NCBI GenBank assembly: GCA_028023455.1
Contig: JAQFVV010012496.1
Span: 870,001 to 934,000, forward strand
Direction: 5' to 3'
DNA length: 64,000 bases
DNA from: Epiperipatus broadwayi
Lineage: Eukaryota; Onychophora; Udeonychophora; Euonychophora; Peripatidae
The position numbers and the translations under genes were made by a program. The notes under the pieces are model-generated. The model was not told the origin of the DNA. It saw only the letters and a list, made by a program, of their open reading frames with translations, and did not search any database. Shown piece after piece: positions 37,205-48,519 of the stretch (positions are counted from its first letter, which is position 1; every line of letters starts with the position of its first letter).

Positions 37205-37545
37205 CTCATCAACAAATGTTTTAAAAGTGTAAGTGAATCATTTATGTTTAAAGCTCATTCTTATATAAACAAACACTTATTGCCAACTGTGCTTAAATCA
37301 GGACATGATCTTATTATGAGCCTGATATTTCAATTGACAAATTATTTGTACAAATTTAGTTTCACTTCTCTGTGATATATAAACCAAATTTGTACAAATA
37401 ATTTGTCAATTGTAACATCAGGCTCATAATAAGACCAAGCCCTGATTTAAACATGGCCAATAAGTGTTGGTTTCTATAAAAATAAGCTTTAAGCACAAGT
37501 GATTCACTTATGCTTTAAAAACATTTATTGTTGGATGAATGTACG
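37205..37545. repeat. F1: palindromic repeat
   Basis: Inverted arms of about 165 bp centred at about 37375, e.g. aatttgtacaaataatttgt / acaaattatttgtacaaatt. The arm sequence matches the element at 62.4-62.7 kb (acatcaggc…gccctgatttaa). Confidence 0.75.
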
Positions 37546-37996
37546 TAAATTTATTATCCCTCTATTAGTGCATATTTGAAGAATAGTTTTATTTCACCGG
37601 ATTATATATATGTATATATACCAGGCCATATCCGAACTATGTAAAGCCTGGAATTTTTTTGTTTAATTGGTTGCTTTAGCAAAAAAAAAATTATGATATA
37701 ATGTAAATTGAACAAAAGATTTTAATATCACATAAATAAATATGAGAATTATACACCAGCTTGAAAGGCCATTGTTTCGACTTCAATTTTACACCAACCA
37801 AAACTAAATCTAAATACAATACTATAGCATCTATAATTTTCCCTCACTAAATATCACATTTCAGATGTGAAATTTATATACTGTTTATGATTTAAATGCT
37901 ATACTTATTTAGTTCTAGGTAAAAGCACATGTACTGATTTTTTTCCAAGCGTTTTTTCTTCAAAAAGTTTTATTCCAATACCATATATTTTAAAAC

Positions 37997-38735
37997 AGGC
38001 AAAACTTTCCATACAGTAGTGCCACCCTGTGCCAACCAGAATAATCAATGGATGCCAGAAGGCTTGTGCATAAAATTGCCATCTAGTGCCTAATATCCCC
38101 AGACTAGTTTCTGTTGCCTGTTTTAATAACAGTTATGTGCTAGCATAAGAAATAGTGATCATGTGATGTTTAGTGGTTTAACACCAATCCTGCCTAATAG
38201 GATGGTGGTGGCTATGGTTGTTAAAGAGCCAAAGACACCAAAATGTATGGGTGCTGAATTGAGTTCAGACCCATATGACTATATAAGCTATTGAGCTTGG
38301 ATTGAAAATATTATTGTCTTTTCAATTTTATTTTCATAGTTTTGTAGTTAAGTAGAGATAAAAGGTGGCTTCTGGAGAATTGCATTAGATTCTAAGATCT
38401 AGGTGCAGTGCTCTCAGATCCAAAGCTTCTCACTGACAAAGGCCACAAGACAGAAACTAGTCCGGGGATATTGGATGAGTAGGCACTAGATGGAGATTTT
38501 ACGCACAAGCCTTCTGGCCTTTGTCACTGAGGAGCCTTGGATCTGAGAGCACTGTACCTATATCTTAGGATCCAAGGCTCCTCACTGATGATGGCCACAT
38601 GCCAGAAACTAGTCTGGGGATATTGGAGGAGTAGGAACTAGATGGAGATTTTATGCACAAGCCTTCTGGCATCCATTGATTACTTTAGCTTGCTGTGTGT
38701 GGCAATATGTATAGTGAGTTTTGCCTGTTTTAACA
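37997..38735. repeat. A5: rearranged family A cluster
   Basis: Minus fragment (37997-38115), plus near-full unit (38120-38515), a minus ribozyme fragment (38511-38565), then a plus ribozyme-to-terminus piece (38570-38735). Contains the most intact family A ribozyme. Confidence 0.8.
38571..38627 (+). ncRNA. Family A hammerhead ribozyme, all core bases intact
   Basis: Core: CTGATGA (38585-38591), GAAA (38605-38608), A15.1 = A38608 with U16.1 = T38613, and H17 = C38614 (a GUC site). Stem II TGGC/GCCA (38592-38595 with 38601-38604) closes loop CACAT. Stem III is only ACTAGT, a self-complementary hexamer. Stem I proximal TCCTCA (38579-38584) pairs with TGGGGA (38615-38620) with one T·G. After internal loop GGC/TA, TCCAA (38571-38575) pairs with TTGGA (38623-38627). 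The expected cut is after C38614. A type I layout with an interrupted stem I, as in natural fast-cleaving hammerheads. The very short stem III suggests activity in multimers. Confidence 0.85.
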
Positions 38736-38759
38736 ACAATTATAAGAAAGCATCAGAAA

Positions 38760-39394
38760 TGGTGATCATGTGATACTTTATAGTTGTATGACTTATTTTC
38801 AAAATTGATTAATTCTTATTCAGAATTGCAAGAAAATATCAGGAAGTATTGCTTGGATTTTGGAGAAATCAACAACTTTCTTCTGTTATAAAGCCTAAGG
38901 CAGTTGTTCCAGTCCATGGCACTCTACTCATGTCAGTTGAATGGCAGTATTAAGTTATTAAGATGGATATTAGACATAGTTTGACATCAATCTTAAATCT
39001 CAAGTATAAACCCTGTGGAAACAGCATGGAGGAAGTAAGGCAATTGTTTTGATTTGATTGAACAATCTGTAAGTAAAGTGTACTGAAGTATTTATAATGA
39101 CTGGAAATTACACACAATGTTTGAAAAAATGCTGTATTTATTACAAATATTTGACTTTAAAAAACTCTTCATTTGCATAGGCTTGAAAACAGATAAGAAA
39201 TGGACTCTCATGTGCAAGTTAGGCTGTGTTTACACTTAGGTTGTAATAAGTTTCACCATTGGTTGAAAAACTAATACTTATATACATCTCAAACTGCTAA
39301 TGCAAATGGTCATTTTACATTGGCTGAGCAACTTAGTAAATAAAAAATACTGAAGTGGTTTATTAGATAAGATCAGAAATTATTTTTAAAGTTA
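38760..39394. other. Intronic, nothing recognised
   Basis: AT-rich, no feature. Confidence 0.4.
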
Positions 39395-39665
39395 GAAAAA
39401 ATGACTCAGTTGGTTAGAGCATTACCTTAAAATTCAATATTCAGAAATCTAAGAGTCCAAGTTCGAATCCCATGCTTGTACTGTCACTGGTCAGGCCAAT
39501 AACACCTGAAGAAGAGGGGAGAATAATATTCTCCAAAGATTATGCATTTACTAACTAACAAGTAAATATATTTGGAATATTTAAATAAAATTAAATAATT
39601 CTAAAGACATTCAATGCTTTGCATTAGATGATGGAAATAAGTCTAATATATAAATACAACTAAAA
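39395..39665 (+). repeat. T2 SINE copy
   Basis: A-box-like gactcagttggttagagcat, B box agttcgaatccc near 39459, then tcactggtcaggccaataac, cctgaagaagagg and the 3' end attagatgatggaaat. Confidence 0.8.
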
Positions 39666-39669
39666 TACC

Positions 39670-40614
39670 ACCATCACAAACTTTCAGAGAAGCATCAATG
39701 TGTGTGTGTTTCAGTGTATATTTCTGAAAAAAACAACAGTAAAAAAAAAAAAAGAATTTGCAAAAACAAGATTAAAAAAATAGTTGTAAAATTATATTTA
39801 AATTTATTTCTTCGTGTTTATTTAAATATGCTTAAACCATGTTCAACTGAAGGATGAAAGGCAAATTGTTATTTTTTAAAGTATTTTTAAAATTAGTTTT
39901 TTTACGTAATCCTATTTTGATTAATCAATTAAAAAGGGAAGAATGTATAAACATTTTTGAGTAGTGATTACAAGATGTAGTTAAATGAATGAATTATGGA
40001 ATTTAAAAAACATAAAAATAACTATTATTATTCTGTTTCATCTTTCTAGGAATATGAGAACGCCTAAAGTTCTCGAAAGCGCTAAACGATATTAAAATCA
40101 TAGAAATAATAACCTTTTCTTTAGTTGCGTATAAGCGCGCTTATTACTTTTCTAAAAACAACTATAATTTTTTTCTTTATGATAAAGATATTTTCAAAAC
40201 ATATATGTATGTAGAAGGTGAAGAAAAAAACATTCACAGGCAAATGGGGAGAATTTCAAAGTTGCTAATCAATATGATGTTTTAGTATAATCATGGTTGA
40301 CTAAACATGAACAGTGTTTCTACCTGTTGTCTACTGAATTCTGAAAGGTAAATTATTTCCTCTATCATGTTATACCAAGGATTTATAGATCTACATTAAG
40401 AATCTATCTTGAATCTTCATTTACAGCAGTTTATTTGTCTCGAAAATTGTCAGTCATAATTAAGAAGAAAAAGAATTACGTAGTGGATAAATCTTTTTAA
40501 CAGAATTGTTAAAATTAACAGCTAAATTTTTCTGAATAATAATTATAATTTTTAGATTTATATATGCCATTTTTAAATAAGTAAATAACTCAGATTATAT
40601 CTAATTGAACATGA
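39670..40614. other. Intronic, nothing recognised
   Basis: AT-rich with A-runs near 39740. No exon-like sequence identified. Confidence 0.4.
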
Positions 40615-41000
40615 AATAACTGAAGCTTCCAATGAGTTATATCATGCTTTCAACTTAATCACAATTATCCATCAGCCCAGAAGTCAAATAAACCTCTCAG
40701 ACCATAGATACATTAGTAACATATACTTTTCAAGCAATTCACATTTCACATGTGACAATTCAATTAATATACATATTATTTCTAATACATTGTACAGGCT
40801 TAACACCTGCATTTATGTATTAATGTATGCGGGATTCGAACTCAGACTTTCATATGACCCACAAATCTCAGTGCCATCTTATATTGCTGAATCACCTGAT
40901 CACACACACGTTGAAAAGATAAATAATCACCAATATATGTATTTCTTGCTAAACCAGCACTCATCAGTTGGTCCAGATTACTATCTCTACACATAGAAAA
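40615..41000 (-). repeat. E fragment followed by family C copy
   Basis: 40615-40760 matches the E palindrome core (gcttccaatgagttatatca, cccagaagtca, aacctctcaga). 40785-41000 is a minus-strand C copy opening with gggattcgaactcagacttt. Confidence 0.75.
40924..40979 (-). ncRNA. Family C hammerhead ribozyme motif, near-intact
   Basis: Minus strand: CTGATGA, stem II TGCT/AGCA around GGTTT with a G·A at the base pair next to the core, GAAA, stem III palindrome ATACATAT imperfect, H17 A. Stem I ACCAA/TTGGT with outer AATC/GATT. Core conserved; stem II closing pair lost. Confidence 0.65.
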
Positions 41001-42174
41001 ACCCTAACCTTAATTGTTTTTATATAATTCTATCATATATTACTGAAACATATGATCAAAGACATGTGAAAAGAATAAATGATCCCCAAGATATGCATTT
41101 TGTGCTGAACCAGCACTCATCAGTTGGCCAGATCACAATCTCTTACACATATCTTCATCATTTGTTCAGTATATATCTAGATAGCAAATTACTATAGTTT
41201 AATTGACAAGTTTCATATTTTCTGCAAAACAATATTAATTTAAACCACTATAATGAAAATATATTAATCACTGTACTAATTATTTATCAACCTAGACATT
41301 ATTGCTAGCTCAAATAAGTTTTTTCTAAAGTCTTATTTAATGAATAATGTATCTGCTATAGTATAGAGATATCAGCATCTGATTTCTTTGCCCATATTCA
41401 CAGTGTTGATAAGTTTCACACTTTTCACACAAGCGGGGATAGTATCCACTTTTAAACCTTGCAGAGGGGTGTACATATCATTGTACTATATTCAGAGGAT
41501 CAAAACAGAACCTTACTTTCAACAACCTCTTAATATGAAATGAAAATTCAGTTATAATATATGTAAAGAAGTAACTAACTCCGATTATCCGTTATAATAT
41601 ATGTAAAGAAGTAACTAACTCCGATTGTATGTAACTGAACAGAAAATGACTAAAGCTTCCAATGAGTTATATCATGCTTACAACCTAACCACAATCATCC
41701 GTCAACCCAGAAGTCAGACAAACCTCTCAGACTGTTGATACATTAGATTGCTTGACAAAATGTATGTTTCTAATGTATTTATGGTCTGAGAGGTTTATCT
41801 GACTTCTGGGCACATGGCTGGTTGTGATAGGTTTGCAAGCATTATATAACTCATTGGAAGCTTCACTCACATCTTGTTCAGTTACGTATAATCTGAGTTA
41901 TTTACTTATCTACATATATTATAATTGATATTTCATTTCATATTTGAAGGTTGTTGAACCTAAACCTCTTCTTTGATCCTCTGAACATAGTGCAATGATT
42001 GTACACCCCTCTACAGGGTGTTAAAAGTGGATACTGTCCCCACTTTGTGTAAAAAGTGTGAAACTTATCAAAACTGTGAACACAGGCAAAGAAATTCGAT
42101 GTTGATACCTTTATGCCACTGCAGATACATTATCCATTAAATAATATGTTAAAAAAACCTTTTTTAGCTAGGCT

Positions 42175-42413
42175 GATAATGTTATCACATGACCACTATT
42201 TCTTACGCTAGCACACAACTTATTAAAACAGGCAAAACTCTCTCCATACAGTAGTGCCACTCAGTGCCAACCAGAGTAATCAATGGATGCCAGAAGGCTT
42301 GTAGGCACTAGATAGGGATTTTATGCACAAGTCTTCTGGCATCCATTGATTACTTTGGTTGGTACTGAGTGGCACTACTGTATGGAGAGTTTTTCCTGTT
42401 TTGATAATGTTAT
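42175..42413. repeat. A6: short family A foldback with 11-bp TSD
   Basis: The insert 42186-42402 is flanked by gataatgttat at 42175-42185 and 42403-42413. It starts cacatgaccactatttctta and then runs aaacaggcaaaactctctcc to its inverse ending gttttt…ctgtttt. The corresponding left arm of the E palindrome lacks it, so the insertion is directly demonstrated. Confidence 0.88.
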
Positions 42414-42502
42414 ACTGCAGAATATTTGTCACCTGTCAATTAAACTATAGTAATTTCCTATCTAGATATATACTGAACAAATGAAGATAATGTAAGAGAG
42501 AT

Positions 42503-42563
42503 TGTGATCTGGGCCAACTGATGAGTGCTGGTTTAGCATGAAATGCACATCTTGGGGATCATA
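42503..42563 (+). ncRNA. Family C-type hammerhead ribozyme, all core bases intact
   Basis: CTGATGA at 42518-42524. Stem II GTGCT/AGCAT with one G·T pair and loop GGTTT. GAAA at 42540-42543. A15.1 A42543 with U16.1 T42550, stem III ATG/CAT around CA, H17 C42551 (an AUC site). Stem I CCAA (42514-42517) pairs with TTGG (42552-42555). After internal loop TGGG/G, seven outer pairs join 42503-42509 and 42557-42563 with one wobble. Cut expected after C42551. Confidence 0.83.
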
Positions 42564-42639
42564 TGTTTCAGCAATATGTGATATAATGGTAATTAATATA
42601 AAAAATATATAAAACAAATTAAAGTTAGCATTTCTCTAG

Positions 42640-43215
42640 AAATAATGTGTATATGAAATTGAATTGTTACATGTGCTATATGGATTGCTTGACAAAGTGT
42701 ATGTTTCTATTGCATCTATGGTCTGAGAGGTTGATCTGACTTCTGGGCTTATAGATGGTTGTGATATGTCATTTTTATAATTTAAATAAATGTTTAATTT
42801 CCCTGGGTTGTATAATTTTGATGTTATATTTATTAGATTCATGGTCATTTCTTTTAATAAGTTAAATACGTGGGCTTGGAGCATTCTATCATCAGATTTT
42901 CAATGAAATGGATGGCTGAAGAGTTATGGGGTGGAGTGGAATGAGGCCTGTTCATTAAATTATGATGATTGGCTATCTTAATATAAGCTGAGCATTGATT
43001 GTGTATATGTGTGGAGATGATAATCTGGACCAACTGATGAGTGCTGGTTTAGCATAAAATACAGATATTGGTGATTATTTATCTTTTTGACATGTGTTTG
43101 ATCAAGTATGTCAGCAGTATGAGATATGGTAGATAGTTGAGGATCATGTGAAAGTCTGAGTTCAAACCCTATATATACATATTGGAGTGCAGGTATGAAA
43201 AAGCCTGTACTGTAG
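42640..43215 (+). repeat. E fragment followed by family C copy
   Basis: 42640-42770 is the inverse of the E fragment at 40.6-40.76 kb. 42865-43215 is a plus C copy (cttggagcattctatcatca to aaaaagcctgtactgtag) whose ribozyme has GAAA changed to AAAA. Confidence 0.75.
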
Positions 43216-43489
43216 AAAAAAATCATATATTTAACTAATTATTTTAAAATCTTTCAGCTTTGACTAGCAAACCATCATTACTATTATCAATATTAATTAA
43301 ATATAGTTATATCTGTTATTTTTTTATTACATGTATATTCAGGTACATATAAATAGTATATCAAGTTGTGGCTATTAATTTATTGATAGTCACCTTGTAG
43401 TTTATGTTTTAATCATCATCATCAGTGAATAACTCGGAAGGTTTTTCATATTTTTGCTCATTCATTTTATTTTATTACAATATTTATAA

Positions 43490-43577
43490 TAATATATATT
43501 AAGGCTATCACCTTAAGACTATGCATCCTACTATCACATTCAGGCGCATAGTCTTAAGGTGATAGCCTTAATATATA
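43490..43577. repeat. Strong hairpin
   Basis: Perfect ~34-bp arms (attaaggctatcacctta…agactatgc and inverse) around a short loop. Confidence 0.9.
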
Positions 43578-43891
43578 TATATTACTTTACATAATGAGTA
43601 TGCGCTTAACAAATTAATAGTTACAACTTTAAATATTTATAATACAATATACAAAATTGTTTATTTGTCAATTGTACATCATTGTCCTCTAGAGTAACAA
43701 CATGTTTACCAAGTTTTAAATTAATCCTTCCAAACATCTGTTGATAAATTGTAAATTCTCAGTCACCAGATATCTATGTAATATTTATGTAATTTGTTTA
43801 TATAGTTGTCACTTTAGCAATAATTTAAAGTTGTAATTATAAATTTATTTTAACTCACATTGATTATGTAAGTAATATTTACTAAGGCAAT

Positions 43892-44140
43892 AAACCTCAA
43901 GCAATGTGCGCTTGAAAATGCGAAGTAGGGACCTCTACAGGTCTTAACCACAAGCTTAAACCTCAAGCAATGTGCGCTTGAAAATGCGAAGATAGGGACC
44001 TCTACAGGTCTTAACCACAAGCTTAAACCTCAAGCAATGTGCGCTTGAAAATGCGAAGGTAGGGACCTCTACAGGTCTTAACCACAAGCTTGTGGTTAAG
44101 ACCTGTACAGGTCCCTACTTTCGCATTTTCAAGCGCACAT
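43892..44140. repeat. D: three 66-bp tandem units plus one inverted unit
   Basis: Units start at 43892, 43958 and 44024 (aaacctcaagcaatgtgcgc). A fourth is inverted, the symmetry centre being ccacaagcttgtgg near 44089. Each unit contains gacct-ctac-aggtc, a small hairpin. One D unit recurs inside a family C copy at 53.7-53.85 kb. Confidence 0.88.
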
Positions 44141-44442
44141 ATCACTTTAGCAATAGTATATTTGGTTTTTATATATTTAATAAAGACTAAAGTCTATCTT
44201 TAAATAATAAAACATTATATATATATATTAATCTTTGAATTACATTTGTGATATGAAAACAATAAAAAAATACTTGGTAAGAAATTTAAGATATAATGAA
44301 TTATATCCTCAAAAATTAAAACAGAGAATTCTATCGCAAACATTCTAATTTATTATTATATTTTGTTACACATACAATAGCTAATTATATAAATAAATAA
44401 AATGTCCGTTAATTAAAAAACTATTGTAATAAAAATAATAAC

Positions 44443-44600
44443 CGCAGAAGTATTTTCAGTAGGCCGATTAAGGAATTAACCGAAAGTATTGCGAATTAAA
44501 AAACTATATATAATAGTTAATTATCGTTTGGCAGGTTAAAGACTTAACCGAAAATATTTGTGGGATTGAAAGACTATATATAATAGTTAATTACCATTTA
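44443..44600 (+). repeat. Two-unit tandem repeat
   Basis: aaagactatatataatagtt with neighbouring ttaaccgaaa is repeated at a spacing of about 80 bp. Confidence 0.65.
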
Positions 44601-44624
44601 TATTTATTAATACAATGTACAGTT

Positions 44625-44965
44625 TTAAACCTGCATTTATATATGTAATATAGGTGGGATTCGAACTCAGACTTTCACACGACCCACTACTCTCAGTGCC
44701 ATCTCATATTGCTGACCCACCTGATCACACACATGTTGAAAAGATAAATAATCACCAATATACGTATTTCATGCTAAACCACCAATCACCAGTTGGTCTA
44801 GATTACTATCCTCACACATATATATATAATCAGTTCTCAGCTTTATATTAAGATAGCCAATCTTCATACTTTAATGGACAGGCTTCAAACTATTTTAACT
44901 CACAACTCTTCAGCCTTCCATTTCATTGAAAATCTGAAGATGGAACGTTCAAAGCCCTTATTAGT
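44625..44965 (-). repeat. Family C copy, minus strand
   Basis: Starts with gggattcgaactcagacttt (B box inverted) and ends aaagcccttattagtgcc. The ribozyme has CTGGTGA, so it is dead. Confidence 0.78.
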
Positions 44966-45359
44966 GCCATGCAAACTTTTAAGAATTGTAAGATGTACAT
45001 TGTTCAAGATTTGATGCAAATCTAATGATAAATTGTTCAATCTCTTTGATTACCAATGATCGAGTTACTACATATATTATAATATGAATGTTAAATAAAA
45101 ATGGATCATTTTTATCCTACTAATGAATTACCCATAATGTGAAAACCAAGTTATTTGCCAGTTTAATAAAATAACTCTAGAAAGTTTTACTTCTAAATTA
45201 TTCTTATGGCATGTGCATTGAAAATTATATCTTTATAAATAATGCATATATGTGTATGTACATGCAGATCTGTATCTCATTTTAACTTTCATAATAGAAA
45301 TTTGGTAAATTTATTCATAATACTAATTATAGTTAATTTTATAGATGATATATGTTTGA
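44966..45359. other. Intronic, nothing recognised
   Basis: AT-rich. Confidence 0.4.
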
Positions 45360-45605
45360 TTTTGTATATCATTATCATTTTTAACCAATATTGATCCACT
45401 GCAGAATAAAGATCTTGTCAAGTTCAATCCATTTTCTCCGATCTCTAGTCTCTCTTCTCCACATCACCCCAACACACTTATTTATCTATCCATGTTACAT
45501 GTGGCCTCTTTCTATGTCTTTTACAACCTCTTGGAATCAACTTTAAGAATTTCCAATTGTCTATATATTATCATCTTTTCTAGTAATATGTCCAGCCCAA
45601 CCTAT
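45360..45605 (-). pseudogene. R6: RTE-type 3' fragment
   Basis: Minus strand, same segment as R4 and R5, degraded. It ends against (TA)n at 45602-45628. Confidence 0.7.
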
Positions 45606-45639
45606 ATATATATATATATATATATATTGTACCAGTCGA

Positions 45640-46930
45640 AAAAACCACCACCTAAACTGCAAGTCAGATCCAAACTCAGCTGGTTCAAACTGAATTCAAA
45701 CACAACTCACTAGCTCAGATTAGTAGAAAACGATGGCACAGTACTATGCACCAAGAAACTAGCTCAACAGTTGGTGAGGATCAGAGACCCCTGAACTGAC
45801 ATTAATATCGGATAATAAACTGACTAAAATAATTTTAAATCAAATCATATGTATATGTTCGGGTTGCCAACACAGACAGCGAGTATTAACATTAAAATAA
45901 TTATGAAGGAATTAAGCACTAAGAAACCAAGTGTGTTTAGAAAATATTTAATAATAATAATTTGTTTTGTTTGAATTTTAAATAATGATTATATTAATTA
46001 ATTCTAGTCCTTAAACAAAGTTTATAATTATAATACGAGTGGCGGTCCTTATTATATGCCGATGAGTATTACGCAATATTTGAAAGTTTATGTCTATGCC
46101 CCCCCCCCCACAAGAAATAAAAGGCAGATAAAGGTATTCATTAATAAAGGAAATTATTACTCTAATTTTATACGAAAGAATGTGATATTTATTTTCACAT
46201 TCGCAAATCCATTCGTGAAGAGCAAGATACGTATTTAACTTTAATTTTTATTAAAAAACTTATTTTGAGATAACACGGAGAATTTGTTGGACTTTAATTT
46301 AAATCACTTCATCACGAATTACGAGCATCAGAGTGGGCTTTACTGGAAGAGAGAGGTAACGGTGCTGACGAATTATGAGCTATAAAGTGAAATTGAAAGA
46401 CGATGGCTAGTCGATAATCGAAGTCCTATGGCGGCTTGATCTGACAAGTCTTATGCCCTTTGACTAATATGAACAGGAGAGGAAGCACTTTCTTCCTCGA
46501 TAATTTAAAATAAAAGAAATTATCACCGACCAGCCTAATGGAGCGAAATATAGCCCTACGCCAGCAACGTTGAAGATGATGACTTGCTAGTCACCATTTG
46601 AAAAATAAAACCCAGTGATAGAATGCTCTACGTGATGACTTGATCAAATGAATTAAAGTCAAACGATCTTTTAACTAAAACTATATAAAGTATTTGCAAA
46701 TCATATTGATTATGCCCCAATCATCGTGCCCTTCCTGAATCTAAATAGCAATTAACTGAAATTTGAATTAGAGTATATTTAGTTGATTCCTTTATCGACC
46801 CTTTTGCAAAAAAAACATTTTAAGATTATATTTGAATAATAAACAAATATTAATGAAACGAGAAAATAGCAGTGGCATAGATTAGAAACGGAGCTAATAA
46901 TTTATTATTAGCCAATCACAAAAATAATAA
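45640..46930. other. Unassigned, partly GC-richer
   Basis: 46300-46620 is less AT-rich than most of the window, and a C10 run lies at 46080-46090. No coding frame longer than ~60 codons and no family recognised. It could be an old element or untranslated conserved DNA. Confidence 0.35.
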
Positions 46931-46937
46931 ACATGTA

Positions 46938-47072
46938 ATAATTTCTTTCGACTCGATGATTGATAAAACTTATAAATTTAGTTCCAATGGGCGAGAACTA
47001 CTATTAGAATTAATATTATATTATTTGCGTGAGGCAAATAGAACAAAGGAGCTCATCGAGTCGAAAGATTAT
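46938..47072. repeat. Short inverted repeat with clean arms
   Basis: ctttcgactcgatga at 46947 and its exact inverse tcatcgagtcgaaag near 47054 flank ~90 bp. Possibly a small non-autonomous element; no TSD established. Confidence 0.6.
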
Positions 47073-47112
47073 TGGCATATAATTAAAGTAACAACATTAA
47101 CAAATTACACAA

Positions 47113-47172
47113 ATATATATATATATATATTTGTGTATACAAATATATATATATATATATATATAATATAAT
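47113..47172. repeat. (TA)n microsatellite
   Basis: Two TA runs separated by ttgtgtatacaaa, followed by (TAATA)n. Confidence 0.95.
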
Positions 47173-47748
47173 ATAATAAATGAACTGCCAAGTAAGAAAA
47201 GAGAAAGTTAAAGACTAGAAGTTGAGAAAATTACAATATAAGTTTACAGTAGCATGAATAAAAGGTTTTATAAAGATTATTACATTAAAGAATAAAAGAG
47301 CTCTAAAAGGGAGTGTAAAGTAAAGTTCGAAACTGGCCTGAAAGATTAAGATTCATTTGGAAACATATTACCCAATTCTTCCGAGGCTGGTTCTTAGTTT
47401 ACACATCCAGGTTGGTAAAAACGTAGGCATGCATTTAGTCGATTACTTGAACAGCATTTTAGTGGCTTTTTATAATTTTAGCAGCATGATTGGTCCGGAA
47501 AAGATTCAGCAGCTTCATTGAAGATTTTTAGGGGACTTCATTAACAAATAGCCAGATTCCTGACATTTTAGCCCTTCACCATGATTGAAACACTATTTAA
47601 TTTTATAATTTAAAAATACACAGAGTTGACTGCACTTCTCTACAACAAAGATGGCTTCTCCTTCTCCAAACTTTTCAGAACTATATATACTGTCCTCTCT
47701 GATGCCTTCAGGCTAGCGCTTCTTTCATTATCAATGTTTTTAGATACA

Positions 47749-47929
47749 TTCCTTCGATAAGGCTTTCAAACTCATTAACTTGAATTCATTTTCTAATTAG
47801 AAAATGAATTCTTAAAATCAGAAAATGATTTTAATTAGGAAATCCTTATCTTTTTTTCTAATTAATAAAACTTTAACTGTTGTTTTTGAAAAGGGGAAAT
47901 CTGAAAGCTTATCGAAAGAATGTAGCTTT
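47749..47929. repeat. Small foldback
   Basis: acattccttcgataaggctt and aagcttatcgaaagaatgta are inverse, with another nested inverted pair (gaattcattttctaatt / aattagaaaatgaattc) at 47783-47815. Confidence 0.6.
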
Positions 47930-48354
47930 TAATCAATAAAACTTTAACAAATTATTTAAAAATAAAATCAAACATTCCCGACACAATGAAACTTTAAACA
48001 ATTATATATATTTAAATATTTACAAATATATACGCACAATCCACGCAGTTATAATATATAAATTCGTGAATAATTCTATCATGAATTTATTAATAGAATT
48101 GATCAATTTTAACCTGAAACTAATTAATTTTAGTATGCATTTAAAAATAAGTTTCCTTTATGGAAATTAACATGGATTGAACGTATAAAGCCCCATTGCA
48201 TCGGAAATTTAAGGTTAGTATTATGTGTTTGAAGTGGGCTTATGGCTAGATGTCATGAAGCTAGGATCGAACTCAGATCCGACTGTTTCAATAAATATAT
48301 ATATATATATATATATCATTAATGTTATATATAGCACTTGCAAATAAGCTCTTA

Positions 48355-48510
48355 ACAAATCTGTTTCTGCTATTGGTTTCCTCAGTGAGATGCTAGGATA
48401 TTCAAGCATTAGATCCAGTCAACACTTAGACAATCCCAATATTAATAACAATCAATAATTTCAAACTGTTGTCATGGCAACTTCCTTTTAACAATAAAGG
48501 TAGAATCCCT
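48355..48510 (-). repeat. Family H fragment with ribozyme-like remnant
   Basis: 48410-48505 matches H (tcaacacttagacaatccca). Directly before it, on the minus strand, cactgaggaaaccaatagca followed by GAAACAGA resembles the B ribozyme region but lacks a credible stem II. Confidence 0.5.
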
Positions 48511-48519
48511 ATGATTGCA

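Larger units (their letters stand above)
41046..42575. repeat. E palindrome, ~1.5 kb, centre near 41795
   Basis: Outermost arms are C-like ribozyme segments (minus at 41085-41140, plus at 42503-42563). Then come atagtttaattgac / gtcaattaaactat, then pairs such as agaggggtgtaca / tgtacacccctct and cccagaagtca / tgacttctggg. The right arm is longer by a later family A insertion (42175-42413). The left arm has a 38-bp tandem duplication at 41547-41625 (gttataatatatgtaaagaa). Confidence 0.85.

Noticed and set aside
46056-46238. Short open frame as rapsyn exon 2
   Set aside because: No TPR pattern or similarity to the sequence expected after the AMECCE-like end, and it spans a poly-C run.
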